The notes: generated from the letters alone by a model not told the origin. Counted from the first letter of the stretch, positions 31,367 through 40,095 are shown. The stretch: DNA of 40,095 bases from DSUN01 sp035527715 (GCA_035527715.1 DATKZY010000097.1:1-40095); one strand, 5' to 3'. Numbers and translations are program-made.

Positions 31367-34300
31367 ATGAGCAGGATCAGGACCGTAGCCGGCAGGGCCA
31401 TTCTGGCCATCTTCGCGGCGGGGGCCATCGGGAGCGGGGCCGAGGCAGAGCCTGCCCCGGCGAAGAAGTCGCTGCGGGCGCTCCTCGACGCGCCGCTGCT
31501 CTTCGTGAAGCGCCACTCCTACTCGGGCATCCATATCTACGACACTTACTACAAGTGGCCCCCGGGCGGCGGCGGGATCTACGTCGTCGAGAACCCCTCG
31601 GCCCCGGCTGCCGAATGGAAGATCCGCCCCGTCGTTGACCCCACGACGCCCGAGACCCTTGGCGTCGGCGTCTACACCCACCCCGAGCTCTCGTGGGACG
31701 CCAGGAAGCTGCTCTTCTGCTTCAAGGGCGAGCCGAGCGGCTCGACCAGCATCTACGAGATCGGCGTGGACGGCGCTGGCCTGCGGCGGGTGACCGACCC
31801 TAAGCCCACGTGCGTGAACTACAAGGGCTCCTTCGGCGGCGGCATGCACGACATCGCGCCCTGCTACCTGCCCGACGGCCGCATCCTGTTCACCTCCACG
31901 CGGCCTGCGGGACTCGTGCCCTGCTTCAACTCGGGCGTCAACATCCTTCACGTGATGAATGCCGACGGCTCGGACATCCAGCCGATCTCGGTCAACAACG
32001 TCAACGAGTTCGACCCCTGCGTCCTGCCCGACGGGCGGATCCTCCACGGCCGGTGGGAGTACGTGGACAAGAATGCCCTCACCCAGCAAAGCCTGTGGAC
32101 GGTTTTCCCCGACGGCACGAACGAGACGGCGCTGTTCGCGAACAACATGGTGCACCCCGAGGCCACGCTCGACGCCCGCCCCGTGCCTGAGGCGCCGCAC
32201 CTGATCGCCTCGACCTTCGCGCCCCACAACTCCACGCCCACCGGCACCGTGGCCATCATTGACACCCACGTGAGCAAGAACAGCCCCGACGCCATCTCCA
32301 ACTTCGAGACCCCGAAGAACCCGACCAACGACCGCGGCTTCTCTTGCGAGCCTTGGCCCCTCTCGAAGGACGTGCTCATCTACAGCGGCAGGCCCCCCGG
32401 CTCGAAGCGCAACGCGCTGATGATGATTGACCGCGAGGGCGACCGCGAGGTGCTCTACTCCGACCCCGACATCTCCTGCTATGCGCCGATGCTCGTCAAG
32501 CCGCGGCCCGTGCCACCCATCCTTGCCAGCAGCAAGGAGCGCGAGCAGACGACCGGCCGCTTCCTCCTCCTCGACGTCTACCAGGGCCTCGTCGGCCGGG
32601 GCGTCGAGCGCGGCGAAGTGAAGCAGCTCCGCGTCATCGAGGAAACCTCGCGCGTCAGCCCCACGCCCGGCGGCGCGATGAACCAGGTGTTCCTGATGAG
32701 CGGCGTGCTCGCCTGGAGCGCGAAGAACTACCTGGGCGTCGTGCCCGTCGAGGCCGACGGCTCGGCCTGCTTCGAGGCCCCCTCGGGCCGCGCGCTCTAC
32801 CTCCAGGCCCTCGACGCCGAGGGGCGCATGGTCCAGAGCATGCGCACCTTCGTCCAGGCCGCGCCCGGGGTCACCCGCACCTGCATCGGCTGCCACGAGC
32901 ACAAGTACGCCACGCCCACCAGCGCCAACGAGATTCAGGCCCTCAAGCGCGAGCCGAGCCAGCTCGCCCCAGAGTCCTGGGGCAGCGGCTTCATTGACTA
33001 CCCAAGCATGGTCCAGCCCATCCTCAACAGGCAATGCGTGAGCTGCCACGGCGGCGAGAAGGGGTTCGCCGGGCGCCTCGACCTCACGGGCGGCTGGACC
33101 GAGTATTTCACCAACAGCTACGAGAACCTCATCAGCCGCCGCGAGACGCAGGTGGTCGCCCACCTGATCGCGGGCATCGACTGCATGAACGGCACGGCGC
33201 TCTTCTCGGTGCCGATTCGCCCGCCGCGCTTCCACGGCTCGGGCGCCGCCCCGCTCGCCAAGGAACTCGTCGGCAGCCACAAGGAGCAGGGCCGCATCGA
33301 AAGCCTCTCCCGCACCGAGCGCGACCTCATCATGGCCTGGATTGACACCAACGGCCTCTTCCACGGCACGTGGGACTACACGCAGCACGGCTGTTCCGTG
33401 AAGGCCTGGGGCGGCATCCAGAAGGCCCTCCAGGCCGAGATGAGCGCCGCCGGCTGCAACAAGTGCCACACCTACTTCGACTCCGACTGGTTCAACCTCG
33501 AGCGCCCCGAGTTCAGCCGCATCCTCCGCGCGCCCCTCGCCGCGGGCAAGGACGGCTATGGAGCCGCCATGTGCCGGGACCGCAAGGTGGACCCGACGCG
33601 GAAACGCGTCCACGTTCTCCGCACCGGCTACATCCATGGCGTGACGCCCGTTGACCATTTCAAAGCCCCGCCGCCTGCGCCACTGCCTGAGGATGAAGGC
33701 CAGCCCGTCATCTCCTTCGCCTCGACCGCCGACCCGCGCTACCAGGCGATGCTGGCCATCATCCAGAACGGCCGCCGCCTCGCCCTCGCCGCGCCGCGGG
33801 CCGACATGCCGGGCGCGAAGCTCCTCCCCGGCGCGCACCGCCAGTTCCTGCCCACGCCACTGCCCGACCCGCTGCCCGCCCTGAAGGCCAGCGTGGACGC
33901 CGACTGCATCGTGCACCTGGCCTGGGAGCGCTCGGCGCGCACCATCGGCCTCTCGGCCGAGGTGCACCGCGGCAAGACGCCCGACTTCACGCCGAGCCAG
34001 GACACGCTGGTCGTCGCCACCCAGCTGTTCCAGCACGACGACCCCGGCGCCGAACCCGGCCCGCAGCACTACGCCGTGGTGCTCGTGAGCGACCAGGCCA
34101 GCGCCTACAGCCCGCCGCGCGACGCTCCGCCGATGCCCCTCCGCAGCGCGCCCATCCGCGCCGCTGTCGCGGTTCCGCCCCCGCCGGCGCCGCCTGCGCC
34201 CTTGGGCCTCAAGGCCACGCCCGCGCCCGGCCGCGTGGACCTCCAGTGGCAGGAGGCCCCCGGCTCCCGCGCGCGGTACAACGTCTATCGGGCCAAGGCC

Positions 34301-35071
34301 GGCGCCAACGACTTCCAGCGCCTCACCGCCGAGCCGATTCCCGAGCCGCGCTACAGCGACAGCACGGCCCCCGACGGGGTCGAGCACGCCTACACAGTGC
34401 GCGCCGTGAGCGCTCGCGGCGCCGAGAGCGAGGCCGCGACGCCCGTCGTCGCAGCCCCGATGCGCGAGGTGAAGGAGCCGGTCTTCGTCGCCGCCTTCGC
34501 CGAGAATGCCGATGCGACGCTCTTCGGCGGCGGCACCGCGAAGGGCACGCTCCACGGCAAGGCCAAGGTGGCCGAAGGCGCGCTCGACGTCTCGGCCGGC
34601 GGCTACGCGACCTTCGACCACCGCGCGGAGTTCGACCTGGGCCAGCGCCTCTCCGTCGAGTGCTGGATGAACCTCGCCCCAGCCGGGCAGATGCCCGTCG
34701 TCCTGAGCTGCGGCCATTGGAATCAGGCGGGCTGGTTCCTCCAGCGGATCGGGGGGCACTGGCGTTGGCACGTGGGCGGGATTGACTGCGATGGCGGCAA
34801 GCCCGAGGCCGGGCGCTGGATGCACGTGGTCGGGACGTATGACGGCCAGACCGCCCGCCTCTACCAGGATGGGCGGCTCGTGGCCGAGAAGGCGGGCGCT
34901 GCAAACCTCGCGCGCTGGAGCGGCCCGCTCCACGTCGGCCAGTACAGCGGCGGCCCCGGCCCGCAGTTCCAGGTGACTGGCCAGATTCGCAGCCTCAAGG
35001 TCTACAGCCGCGTCGTGCCGCAGGGCGACGTCGCCGCCGCGGCGAAGGCCCAGCCAGCGACGAAACCGTGA
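31367..35071 (+). CDS. Secreted HzsA-related multihaem protein with FN3 and LamG-like domains
   Basis: A 1234-aa exported protein. After the signal peptide (AILAIFAAGAIGSGAEA) comes a β-propeller-like region with repeated LPDGRI and HPELSWDARKLLF motifs. Three CxxCH haem c sites follow: CIGCH near 506, CVSCH near 557 and CNKCH near 697. This is the layout of the HzsA-related family, named after the hydrazine synthase alpha subunit middle domain but widespread outside anammox bacteria. A fibronectin-III domain (about 945-1030) and a LamG/concanavalin-like domain (about 1040-1225) complete it. It is probably an extracytoplasmic redox or binding protein; hydrazine synthesis is not implied, since no other hzs gene is present. 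ATG 31367 is the natural start before the signal peptide. Confidence 0.85.
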   Translation: MSRIRTVAGRAILAIFAAGAIGSGAEAEPAPAKKSLRALLDAPLLFVKRHSYSGIHIYDTYYKWPPGGGGIYVVENPSAPAAEWKIRPVVDPTTPETLGVGVYTHPELSWDARKLLFCFKGEPSGSTSIYEIGVDGAGLRRVTDPKPTCVNYKGSFGGGMHDIAPCYLPDGRILFTSTRPAGLVPCFNSGVNILHVMNADGSDIQPISVNNVNEFDPCVLPDGRILHGRWEYVDKNALTQQSLWTVFPDGTNETALFANNMVHPEATLDARPVPEAPHLIASTFAPHNSTPTGTVAIIDTHVSKNSPDAISNFETPKNPTNDRGFSCEPWPLSKDVLIYSGRPPGSKRNALMMIDREGDREVLYSDPDISCYAPMLVKPRPVPPILASSKEREQTTGRFLLLDVYQGLVGRGVERGEVKQLRVIEETSRVSPTPGGAMNQVFLMSGVLAWSAKNYLGVVPVEADGSACFEAPSGRALYLQALDAEGRMVQSMRTFVQAAPGVTRTCIGCHEHKYATPTSANEIQALKREPSQLAPESWGSGFIDYPSMVQPILNRQCVSCHGGEKGFAGRLDLTGGWTEYFTNSYENLISRRETQVVAHLIAGIDCMNGTALFSVPIRPPRFHGSGAAPLAKELVGSHKEQGRIESLSRTERDLIMAWIDTNGLFHGTWDYTQHGCSVKAWGGIQKALQAEMSAAGCNKCHTYFDSDWFNLERPEFSRILRAPLAAGKDGYGAAMCRDRKVDPTRKRVHVLRTGYIHGVTPVDHFKAPPPAPLPEDEGQPVISFASTADPRYQAMLAIIQNGRRLALAAPRADMPGAKLLPGAHRQFLPTPLPDPLPALKASVDADCIVHLAWERSARTIGLSAEVHRGKTPDFTPSQDTLVVATQLFQHDDPGAEPGPQHYAVVLVSDQASAYSPPRDAPPMPLRSAPIRAAVAVPPPPAPPAPLGLKATPAPGRVDLQWQEAPGSRARYNVYRAKAGANDFQRLTAEPIPEPRYSDSTAPDGVEHAYTVRAVSARGAESEAATPVVAAPMREVKEPVFVAAFAENADATLFGGGTAKGTLHGKAKVAEGALDVSAGGYATFDHRAEFDLGQRLSVECWMNLAPAGQMPVVLSCGHWNQAGWFLQRIGGHWRWHVGGIDCDGGKPEAGRWMHVVGTYDGQTARLYQDGRLVAEKAGAANLARWSGPLHVGQYSGGPGPQFQVTGQIRSLKVYSRVVPQGDVAAAAKAQPATKP

Positions 35072-35083
35072 TCCCCTGTCTTC

Positions 35084-38000
35084 CTACTCCCCACTCACCT
35101 CGACCGGGCTGGCGTCCACGAGGGCGTTGTCTATGCAGAGGCCCACGTGAGTGATGGCTTTCAGCGGCTGCTCGAGCTTGGCCTCCATCGTCTTGTCGAG
35201 CACCTTGAACACGACCTTCTGGGCCTCCAGGTCCACGGTCACGGTCAGCTCGAACAGCTCGTTGCCCGTGATGTCGAGCTTCTCGACGGGCCCCGTGAAG
35301 TCCTTCAGCGGGCCCTGGATGATGTTGGCGGTCTTGGCCCGGATGCGGACGCCGCACTTGACGAGCTTGGGGTCCTGTGGCCCGTCGCCGAACGCGATAA
35401 AGCCGTTGAGCAGGTAGCCGCCGTCGTCGGGCGCGGCCTTCACCTTCGCCTTGAGAACTGCCTTCTTTGTGAGCGGCGCCTTGAGCTTGTTGAGCGCGAG
35501 GCCGACGATGTCCTTCCCCTGCCCCTGGAGGCGGTAGCCGAGCTTCGACTCGAACACGGCGCAGCCGGCGACGCGGTCGAAGTCCTTCTCCTTCGTGACG
35601 ACCTTGGGCAGGGCGGGCTCGTCGGCAGCGGTCTGGACCGGCTCGTCGTCGGCGCGGGGGAGGGCCTTCGCGCCATCGCCGGCGAGGCAGATGACTTTGC
35701 CGTCGAGCGTGGCCAGGAAGAGCTTGCCACCCGCCGCAGCCATGCCATCGTGGACTGGGACAGCGTCGAGCTTGTAGCGGGCCACGGGCTTGCCGTCGGC
35801 TGCCGACACGGCCCACAGGCGCGCGCCGAGCTTGCCCGCGAGGGCGGCGGCCTGCTGGGCGAGGCCCTCCTGCACGTCCTTCTCGTCGGGCAGGCGGATC
35901 GCGCGCCGCTCGTCCACCACGTCGGGCGGGCCGGCCACGAAGAGCGTCCCGTCCGCGAGCACCATTGCGCGGGCAACGACGGAAGGCTGGTTGTGGACCC
36001 ACCGCGTGCTCATCGCGGTCAGGTCGGCGTCGGGGAAGCGGCTGCGCGCCTTCCAGTCGGCCGCGTTGGCGTTTCGCCGGGGCGACGTGGTGTCAATGCG
36101 GCGGACCGCAGCGTTGACGCGGTTCATCGCGGCAGAATCGGCGGCCTTGGCCGCCGCGAAGAGGCGGTATTCGAGGACATCGGCGTTCGCCAGGAACTCG
36201 GGCTTGCGGCCGTAGCCGTAGACCGCATCGTCGCCGACGACGAGGATGCGGCCGTAGGGGGCGTAGCGGGCGGCGCGGAACCAGCCGCCCCAGCCCGAGG
36301 TGAACGACCGCCCGTAGAGCCAGTAGCCGCGGTGGAACCACGAGTCGTCGAGGAAGCCGATGGAGGAGAACAGGTGCGCGCCCTCGCCCACCTGGTCGGT
36401 GGCGGGACGGGGCGGGACCTCGAGGCGCTTGCCCTCGAGGTCGAGCCGCTGCGAGCGCATGTAGAGGAACTTGCCGTCGCTGGAGAGCACGTCGGGCAGG
36501 GCGACGGGCATGTCGAGGCCCTTCACGTGGACCTGGAGGCTGCCGCCCGTCGCGGGGTCGCGCTCGTCGAGGACGGCTTCGGAGAGCTTCCTGCCCGTAG
36601 CGGCGTCGAGGCGGATGAGACGCAGGCCGCCGTCGAGGAACATCGAGCGGCCCGCGACGAAGCTGGCCACGCTATTCTGCACCAGGACGCTGCCGCTGAC
36701 GGGCCAGAGGGATTCGAGCTGCTCGAAGGCCCCGATGCGGAGGTCCCGCGGCCCGGCGCGGAAGCGCCAGGCCAGCGCGCCGTCGCTGGCCCGCAGGCAG
36801 TAGACCCACCCGTCGGCCGAGCCGAAGAGCACGCGCCCCTGCCACACGGTGGGCGGCGAATCCACGCGGCCGCCGGCCGTGAACGTCCAGGCAGCCTTGC
36901 CCGTCGCTGCGTCGAGGGCGTGGACGGTGTGATCGTCCACCGACGCGACGAGCAGCTTCCCCTCGGCGACGACGACGGATGAGAGCTTGCCGCCAATCTC
37001 CGTCGCCCACGCCAGTTTCAGCTCGGCCGGCACGGCCACCTTTGCGGCGCCGCTACGGGCCGGGTCGTGACGATAGGTCGGCCAGTCGGCCGGGTTGTCG
37101 GTTGTCGGTTGTCGGTTATCGGGTGCGGAGAAGGCGGGGCCGCGCTCGAGGCGAGAGACATCCGCATCGGGTTGGGACGCCGCGGCCGAGGCTGGGGCCA
37201 GGGCGGCGAAGCCGTAGAGCTTCGACTCCAGGTAGCAGCCGCACGACTGGGGCGAGGCGTACACAAGGCCGTTACAGGGCAGCATCCCGTAGATGCAGCC
37301 GCTGCGGACCCAGTGATTGATGTCCCAGTGCTTCTGCCGGAAGTCCACGAACTCGATCCCCGTGCGCGACGGGATCAGGTAGTTGTCGGTCGCCTTGCTG
37401 CGGTAGCAGCGGTGGTGGAACCAATAGGTCTTGATGTCGGGCGGGAACTCGCTCTTGACCTCGCCCGTGAGCAGGTCGCGCCCCGTGAAGACACCGCTGT
37501 CGCCGCCGCCGGCGATCTGCCCGGCCCAGGCCAGGCCGCCCACGACCAGCAGATCCTCGGGCGAAGCATGCCCCGACGACGGGTGCTTCGCCGTCCACAG
37601 CGTCTTGCCGTCCTTCGCCGAGAGGCCGCTCATCGAGCGGTCGCCGCCGGAGAACAGCACGACGTCGCGGGTGAGGACGAGGGTGGGGCCAAAGGAGACG
37701 GGCATCGGCGTCCGCCGCTTGACGGGGGCGGAAACCCACAGCTCGGCGCCCGTGGCGCGGTTGAGGGCGACGACCTTCTCGCCGTCGTGGAAGGCCACGC
37801 GCTCCTTGTCCGCCGCGAGGGTGAGCGGGGCGACGCGCGTCTGCTTCGTCCAGAGCACCTTGCCCGAGTCGGCCTCGACGGCGACGATGCGGCGTGGCTG
37901 CTCGTCCCAGGCCCATTCGCGGTTGGCGCGGCCCGTGTTGTCCCACACGTAGGTCGCCTTGGGGCGGAAGTCGGCCCACTTGCACGGCTTGTCGTTCACG

Positions 38001-38962
38001 AGGAGGAAGAGCACGCCCTCGGAGGCAATGATCTCCTCGCAGTTCTTCGTCTCCTTGAAGTCGCGGACGGTCTGGCCTGTGGCGGCGTCGAGGGCGGAGC
38101 AGGGCGCGTCGAGGGTGAGGGTGACGAACACGCGGTCGCCCACGGCGACGAGGCGCCGCGGGATCTGCCCCGGCCCGCTCTTGAGCGGCCACAGATGGGT
38201 GTTCCAGGTGGCGATCGGCCGCCGCCAGAGCACGGTGCCGTTGTAGGCGTCGCGGGCCACCAGCTCCCACACGGGCGGGAGGTTGACCGACGCGATGGGG
38301 CCATGATCCATGATGTAAAAGAGCCGCCCGTTGGCCGAGACCATGCAGCTCATGCTCGCCATGCGGTCGTGGTGGCGCGCCCAGCGGGGGCTGCCCGTCC
38401 ACTGGAGCCGTCGCGGCGGGCCGACCACCGTGTCGTGCGACACGGCATTGCCGCTCGCGTCGTAGAGGTAGTGGGTCCACTCGTCGGTCTCCTTCGGGCG
38501 CGGCTTGACGGCTTTCTTCCACGAGGCGCCCTCGCGCACGCAGGCGACACCGTTGGGGGCCAGGACGCGCATCACCTCCTCCTGCGGCACGGCCACGGGC
38601 GCCGCCGCCACGAGCAGGGTGACCATGTTGTCTATGTAAGGCAGCCGTTTGCCGTCCCAGCGCTCCGCCGTCACCGGGCCGTAGAGGCCGAGCGAGCGGA
38701 TGTGCTCGCGCGCCTTCCCGACCGTTGCGGGGTCCGTGTCGAGCCCCTGGACGAGGTAGCTGGCGCTCGCGCGGAGCGCCGCGGTGAGCCTGCCGTCGCC
38801 GCAGCCGAGGTGGACGACCAGGCCGCCGCGCACCCCGCTCGTCTCGAGAATCTGCCGTGCGAGGGCCTTCTCATCCGCCCCCGCGCCCCGAGCCCACGCT
38901 GCCACGCTCAGGCAGCCGCCGAGAAGCCCGATGACAAGCCTGCGCCGTCGTGGTTGGATCAT
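35084..38962 (-). CDS. Secreted SAM-methyltransferase-like/PQQ β-propeller fusion
   Basis: A 1292-aa protein with an Arg-rich signal sequence (MIQPRRRRLVIGLLGGCLSVAAWA). Residues 35-145 form a class I methyltransferase-like fold (VVHLGCGDGRLTAALRA, VQGLDTDP, EVMRVLAPNGVACV). Residues about 160-1100 are PQQ-type β-propeller repeats (AYNGTVLWRR, LDAATGKAAWTF, KLFLATLDGKVICL). The last 150 form a β-sandwich ending in VGLCIDNALVDASPVEVSGE. AAAGGAG precedes ATG 38962. The linker APDNRQPTTDNPAD is encoded by a 7-bp word array. It converges on the HzsA-related gene with 12 bp between stops. An exported SAM fold is puzzling because SAM is cytoplasmic. Confidence 0.83.
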   Translation of the reverse strand: MIQPRRRRLVIGLLGGCLSVAAWARGAGADEKALARQILETSGVRGGLVVHLGCGDGRLTAALRASASYLVQGLDTDPATVGKAREHIRSLGLYGPVTAERWDGKRLPYIDNMVTLLVAAAPVAVPQEEVMRVLAPNGVACVREGASWKKAVKPRPKETDEWTHYLYDASGNAVSHDTVVGPPRRLQWTGSPRWARHHDRMASMSCMVSANGRLFYIMDHGPIASVNLPPVWELVARDAYNGTVLWRRPIATWNTHLWPLKSGPGQIPRRLVAVGDRVFVTLTLDAPCSALDAATGQTVRDFKETKNCEEIIASEGVLFLLVNDKPCKWADFRPKATYVWDNTGRANREWAWDEQPRRIVAVEADSGKVLWTKQTRVAPLTLAADKERVAFHDGEKVVALNRATGAELWVSAPVKRRTPMPVSFGPTLVLTRDVVLFSGGDRSMSGLSAKDGKTLWTAKHPSSGHASPEDLLVVGGLAWAGQIAGGGDSGVFTGRDLLTGEVKSEFPPDIKTYWFHHRCYRSKATDNYLIPSRTGIEFVDFRQKHWDINHWVRSGCIYGMLPCNGLVYASPQSCGCYLESKLYGFAALAPASAAASQPDADVSRLERGPAFSAPDNRQPTTDNPADWPTYRHDPARSGAAKVAVPAELKLAWATEIGGKLSSVVVAEGKLLVASVDDHTVHALDAATGKAAWTFTAGGRVDSPPTVWQGRVLFGSADGWVYCLRASDGALAWRFRAGPRDLRIGAFEQLESLWPVSGSVLVQNSVASFVAGRSMFLDGGLRLIRLDAATGRKLSEAVLDERDPATGGSLQVHVKGLDMPVALPDVLSSDGKFLYMRSQRLDLEGKRLEVPPRPATDQVGEGAHLFSSIGFLDDSWFHRGYWLYGRSFTSGWGGWFRAARYAPYGRILVVGDDAVYGYGRKPEFLANADVLEYRLFAAAKAADSAAMNRVNAAVRRIDTTSPRRNANAADWKARSRFPDADLTAMSTRWVHNQPSVVARAMVLADGTLFVAGPPDVVDERRAIRLPDEKDVQEGLAQQAAALAGKLGARLWAVSAADGKPVARYKLDAVPVHDGMAAAGGKLFLATLDGKVICLAGDGAKALPRADDEPVQTAADEPALPKVVTKEKDFDRVAGCAVFESKLGYRLQGQGKDIVGLALNKLKAPLTKKAVLKAKVKAAPDDGGYLLNGFIAFGDGPQDPKLVKCGVRIRAKTANIIQGPLKDFTGPVEKLDITGNELFELTVTVDLEAQKVVFKVLDKTMEAKLEQPLKAITHVGLCIDNALVDASPVEVSGE
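37093..37127 (+). repeat. In-frame 7-bp word array (GGTTGTC) inside a coding sequence
   Basis: Five units GGTTGTC, GGTTGTC, GGTTGTC, GGTTATC, GGGTGCG with a strict 7-nt period lie within the PQQ-propeller gene, encoding on the other strand the linker DNRQPTTDN. Its form matches the intergenic arrays at 14625 and 15908, but no inverted partner is nearby. Confidence 0.75.
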
Positions 38963-39002
38963 CTCATCTCTCCTTTGCTTTGGGTCGTCTGGCGTGCACA
39001 TG

Positions 39003-39031
39003 AGGATGCCCGATTGGGGCGGGAAAGTCAA
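39003..39031 (-). promoter_or_regulatory. Weak promoter candidate of the PQQ-propeller gene
   Basis: On the minus strand TTGACT (39031-39026), a 17-bp spacer and CATCCT (39008-39003) lie about 40 nt before the start codon. The -10 box matches poorly. Confidence 0.3.
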
Positions 39032-39036
39032 CCCAG

Positions 39037-39149
39037 GACATGGCACGGGGGAATGCGCCGAAAGGACACCCGCTGTCTTTTGCCGGAACGGCCCTGCGGG
39101 TGCTTCGCACAAAAGACAGCGGGTGTCTTTTCCGACATGGCACGGGGGA
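39037..39149. repeat. 22-bp inverted repeat flanked by a 16-bp direct repeat
   Basis: The arms 39061-39082 and 39110-39131 (AAAGGACACCCGCTGTCTTT...) are reverse complements with one mismatch around a 27-nt centre. The 16-mer GACATGGCACGGGGGA stands on both sides (39037-39052 and 39134-39149), giving the unit the look of an element with a duplicated flank, though it encodes nothing. Confidence 0.8.
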
Positions 39150-39180
39150 GCGGACGCTGGGTGCGTCCGCTCCCCCGTGC
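39140..39180 (-). terminator. Strong hairpin after the PEP-CTERM gene
   Basis: A perfect 18-bp GC-rich stem (39140-39157 with 39163-39180) with a 5-nt loop begins 22 nt after the stop codon of the minus-strand PEP-CTERM gene. It has no U-tract. It shares the GCACGGGGGA word with the neighbouring repeat. Confidence 0.55.
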
Positions 39181-39202
39181 AAGGCAGACAAGCGCCGGCT
39201 GT

Positions 39203-40095
39203 CTAGCGGCGGTTCCGCCGGCGGCGTCGGGCCACCGCAAGCAATCCTCCGGCCAGCAGCACCATCGTGGCCGGCTCGGGGATGAACAGGAACTCCCCCT
39301 CAGCGTAGGCGATGGCGCCTGCGATGTCCACTGCCAGACGCACGTACTCGGTGACGCCGAATTCGAAGGTGTACAGGTCGCCGAAGTTCAGCAGGTCGCC
39401 GATCTGGTACAGCCCGCTCCAGGGCTCCCCGGTGTCGTTGGGGCCGGCCAGGTACTCGAAGAGGTCGAACTCGGTGAACAGCGCCGAGACGGGGATCCGG
39501 CTCTCGCTCGAATCGCCCGGCAACAGCCAGTTCACATAGCCGTTCTCGCTGCCACTGGCCTCCTGCATCTGCACCTCAATCTTGTAGTACTGGCCTGCGT
39601 TGAGGGAGACGCCGTTGATCCTGGAGTCCCTGCCGCTTTCCACGCCGTCCTCGTTCGCGCTGGTGAAGACGCCATCGCCATTGAGGTCGAGGAAGATGGC
39701 CGAGTTGTCGTCGGCATTGCTGTGGAAGTTGTAGGTGCCGGCGCTGGGCGCAAGCACGTAGCCGTACCAGCGGGCAGCGAAGTTGTCCGACAGGCTAGTC
39801 GTCTCCCCGAAGGGATTCTGGGGAATCACGCCTGCATGCCCATTCGGAAACTGGAAGAGGTCCGAGTGGTTGAAGTAGGTGGAGTCCCCCTGCCTGAAGT
39901 CGAGCCGTTCGCCGACGACGCACCAGCCCTGGTTCCTGTTCCAGTAGCGGGCGCGCAGGCCCTGGTGCATCATGATCGGGTTTCCCGACCCGTCGAGGTA
40001 GTCGGGGTTGGCCACGGTGGGCGCGACCCGCTTCTCAAGGACCCAGCGCTCGACCGGCACGCTCGTCCCGCCGTCGAGTTGCGGCACGTGGGTCG
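39203..40095 (-). CDS. PEP-CTERM protein with PA14-like domain (5' end outside the window)
   Basis: At least 297 residues are visible; the frame stays open to the window edge, so the N-terminus is missing. A PA14/GLEYA-like β-barrel is visible in RYWNRNQGWCV, FAARWYGYVLAPSAGTYNF and SNADDNSAIFLDLNGDGVF. A β-rich region follows, then the C-terminal sorting tail FIPEPATMVLLAGGLLAVARRRRRNRR. The mature protein should be exported and processed by an exosortase-type enzyme. PA14-like domains bind carbohydrates, which agrees with the glycan theme. Function otherwise unknown. Confidence 0.87.
   Translation of the reverse strand, partial: THVPQLDGGTSVPVERWVLEKRVAPTVANPDYLDGSGNPIMMHQGLRARYWNRNQGWCVVGERLDFRQGDSTYFNHSDLFQFPNGHAGVIPQNPFGETTSLSDNFAARWYGYVLAPSAGTYNFHSNADDNSAIFLDLNGDGVFTSANEDGVESGRDSRINGVSLNAGQYYKIEVQMQEASGSENGYVNWLLPGDSSESRIPVSALFTEFDLFEYLAGPNDTGEPWSGLYQIGDLLNFGDLYTFEFGVTEYVRLAVDIAGAIAYAEGEFLFIPEPATMVLLAGGLLAVARRRRRNRR

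Noticed and set aside
31367..35071. True hydrazine synthase (anammox)
   Set aside because: Only the HzsA-related single gene is present, with FN3 and LamG additions and no hzsB/hzsC neighbours.
35147..36982. 611-codon plus-strand frame inside the PQQ-propeller gene
   Set aside because: Antisense shadow, rich in Ala, Gly, Val and Arg; the minus strand carries clear propeller repeats.

Overview
The window is GC-rich, gene-dense bacterial DNA that looks like a planctomycete-type genome (Planctomycetota, or the neighbouring Verrucomicrobiota/Lentisphaerota). The evidence is the gene content: tandem DUF1080 proteins, secreted TIM-barrel sugar isomerase/epimerases, a secreted HzsA-related multihaem protein, PQQ-propeller and GH123-like secreted proteins, several URO-D-like proteins, and PEP-CTERM proteins with Pro-Glu-Pro, a hydrophobic segment and an Arg-rich tail. 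No rRNA, tRNA, CRISPR array or intact insertion sequence was seen.

Layout. 0.1-1.7 kb (minus): two tandem exported DUF1080 (3-keto-disaccharide hydrolase family) genes. 1.8-5.0 kb (minus): a surface-glycan cluster of a GT4 glycosyltransferase, a methyltransferase and a GT2 glycosyltransferase, with a degenerate GT4 tail upstream. 5.1-7.7 kb (minus): a CmoB-like methyltransferase broken by an in-frame amber codon, then two sugar isomerase/epimerases. 7.8-11.9 kb (plus): an operon with overlapping stops and starts encoding a methyltransferase, a secreted M60 zinc peptidase and a URO-D-like protein. 12.1-13.8 kb (minus): a bacterial O-GlcNAc-transferase homologue. 13.9-17.0 kb (plus): polysaccharide deacetylase, DegT aminotransferase and a second URO-D-like protein. 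17.1-18.4 kb: a PEP-CTERM gene with its own near-consensus promoter, followed by an orphan 3' tail of another URO-D paralogue. 18.8-22.6 kb (plus): a large secreted glycoside-hydrolase-like multidomain protein.

22.6-26.1 kb is an accessory island. It holds a long repeat-rich non-coding stretch, one CHAT (caspase-like) protease gene with different base composition and its own strong promoter, and a large multi-hairpin palindromic element. 26.1-31.1 kb (minus) carries VapBC, a deacetylase-like protein and a GH123-like secreted protein. 31.4-35.1 kb (plus) is the HzsA-related cytochrome-like protein. It converges on a secreted PQQ-propeller protein with an N-terminal SAM-methyltransferase-like domain (35.1-39.0 kb, minus). 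A PEP-CTERM/PA14-like protein runs off the right edge.

Functionally the window is about making, modifying and breaking down complex glycans and glycoproteins, mostly by exported proteins. The most unusual signal is not a gene. Several gene ends and gaps carry short word arrays with a strict 7- or 9-base period. The word differs at every site, and three of the sites carry inverted pairs that can fold into long hairpins. One such array lies in frame inside a coding sequence. The second notable item is the isolated CHAT protease.
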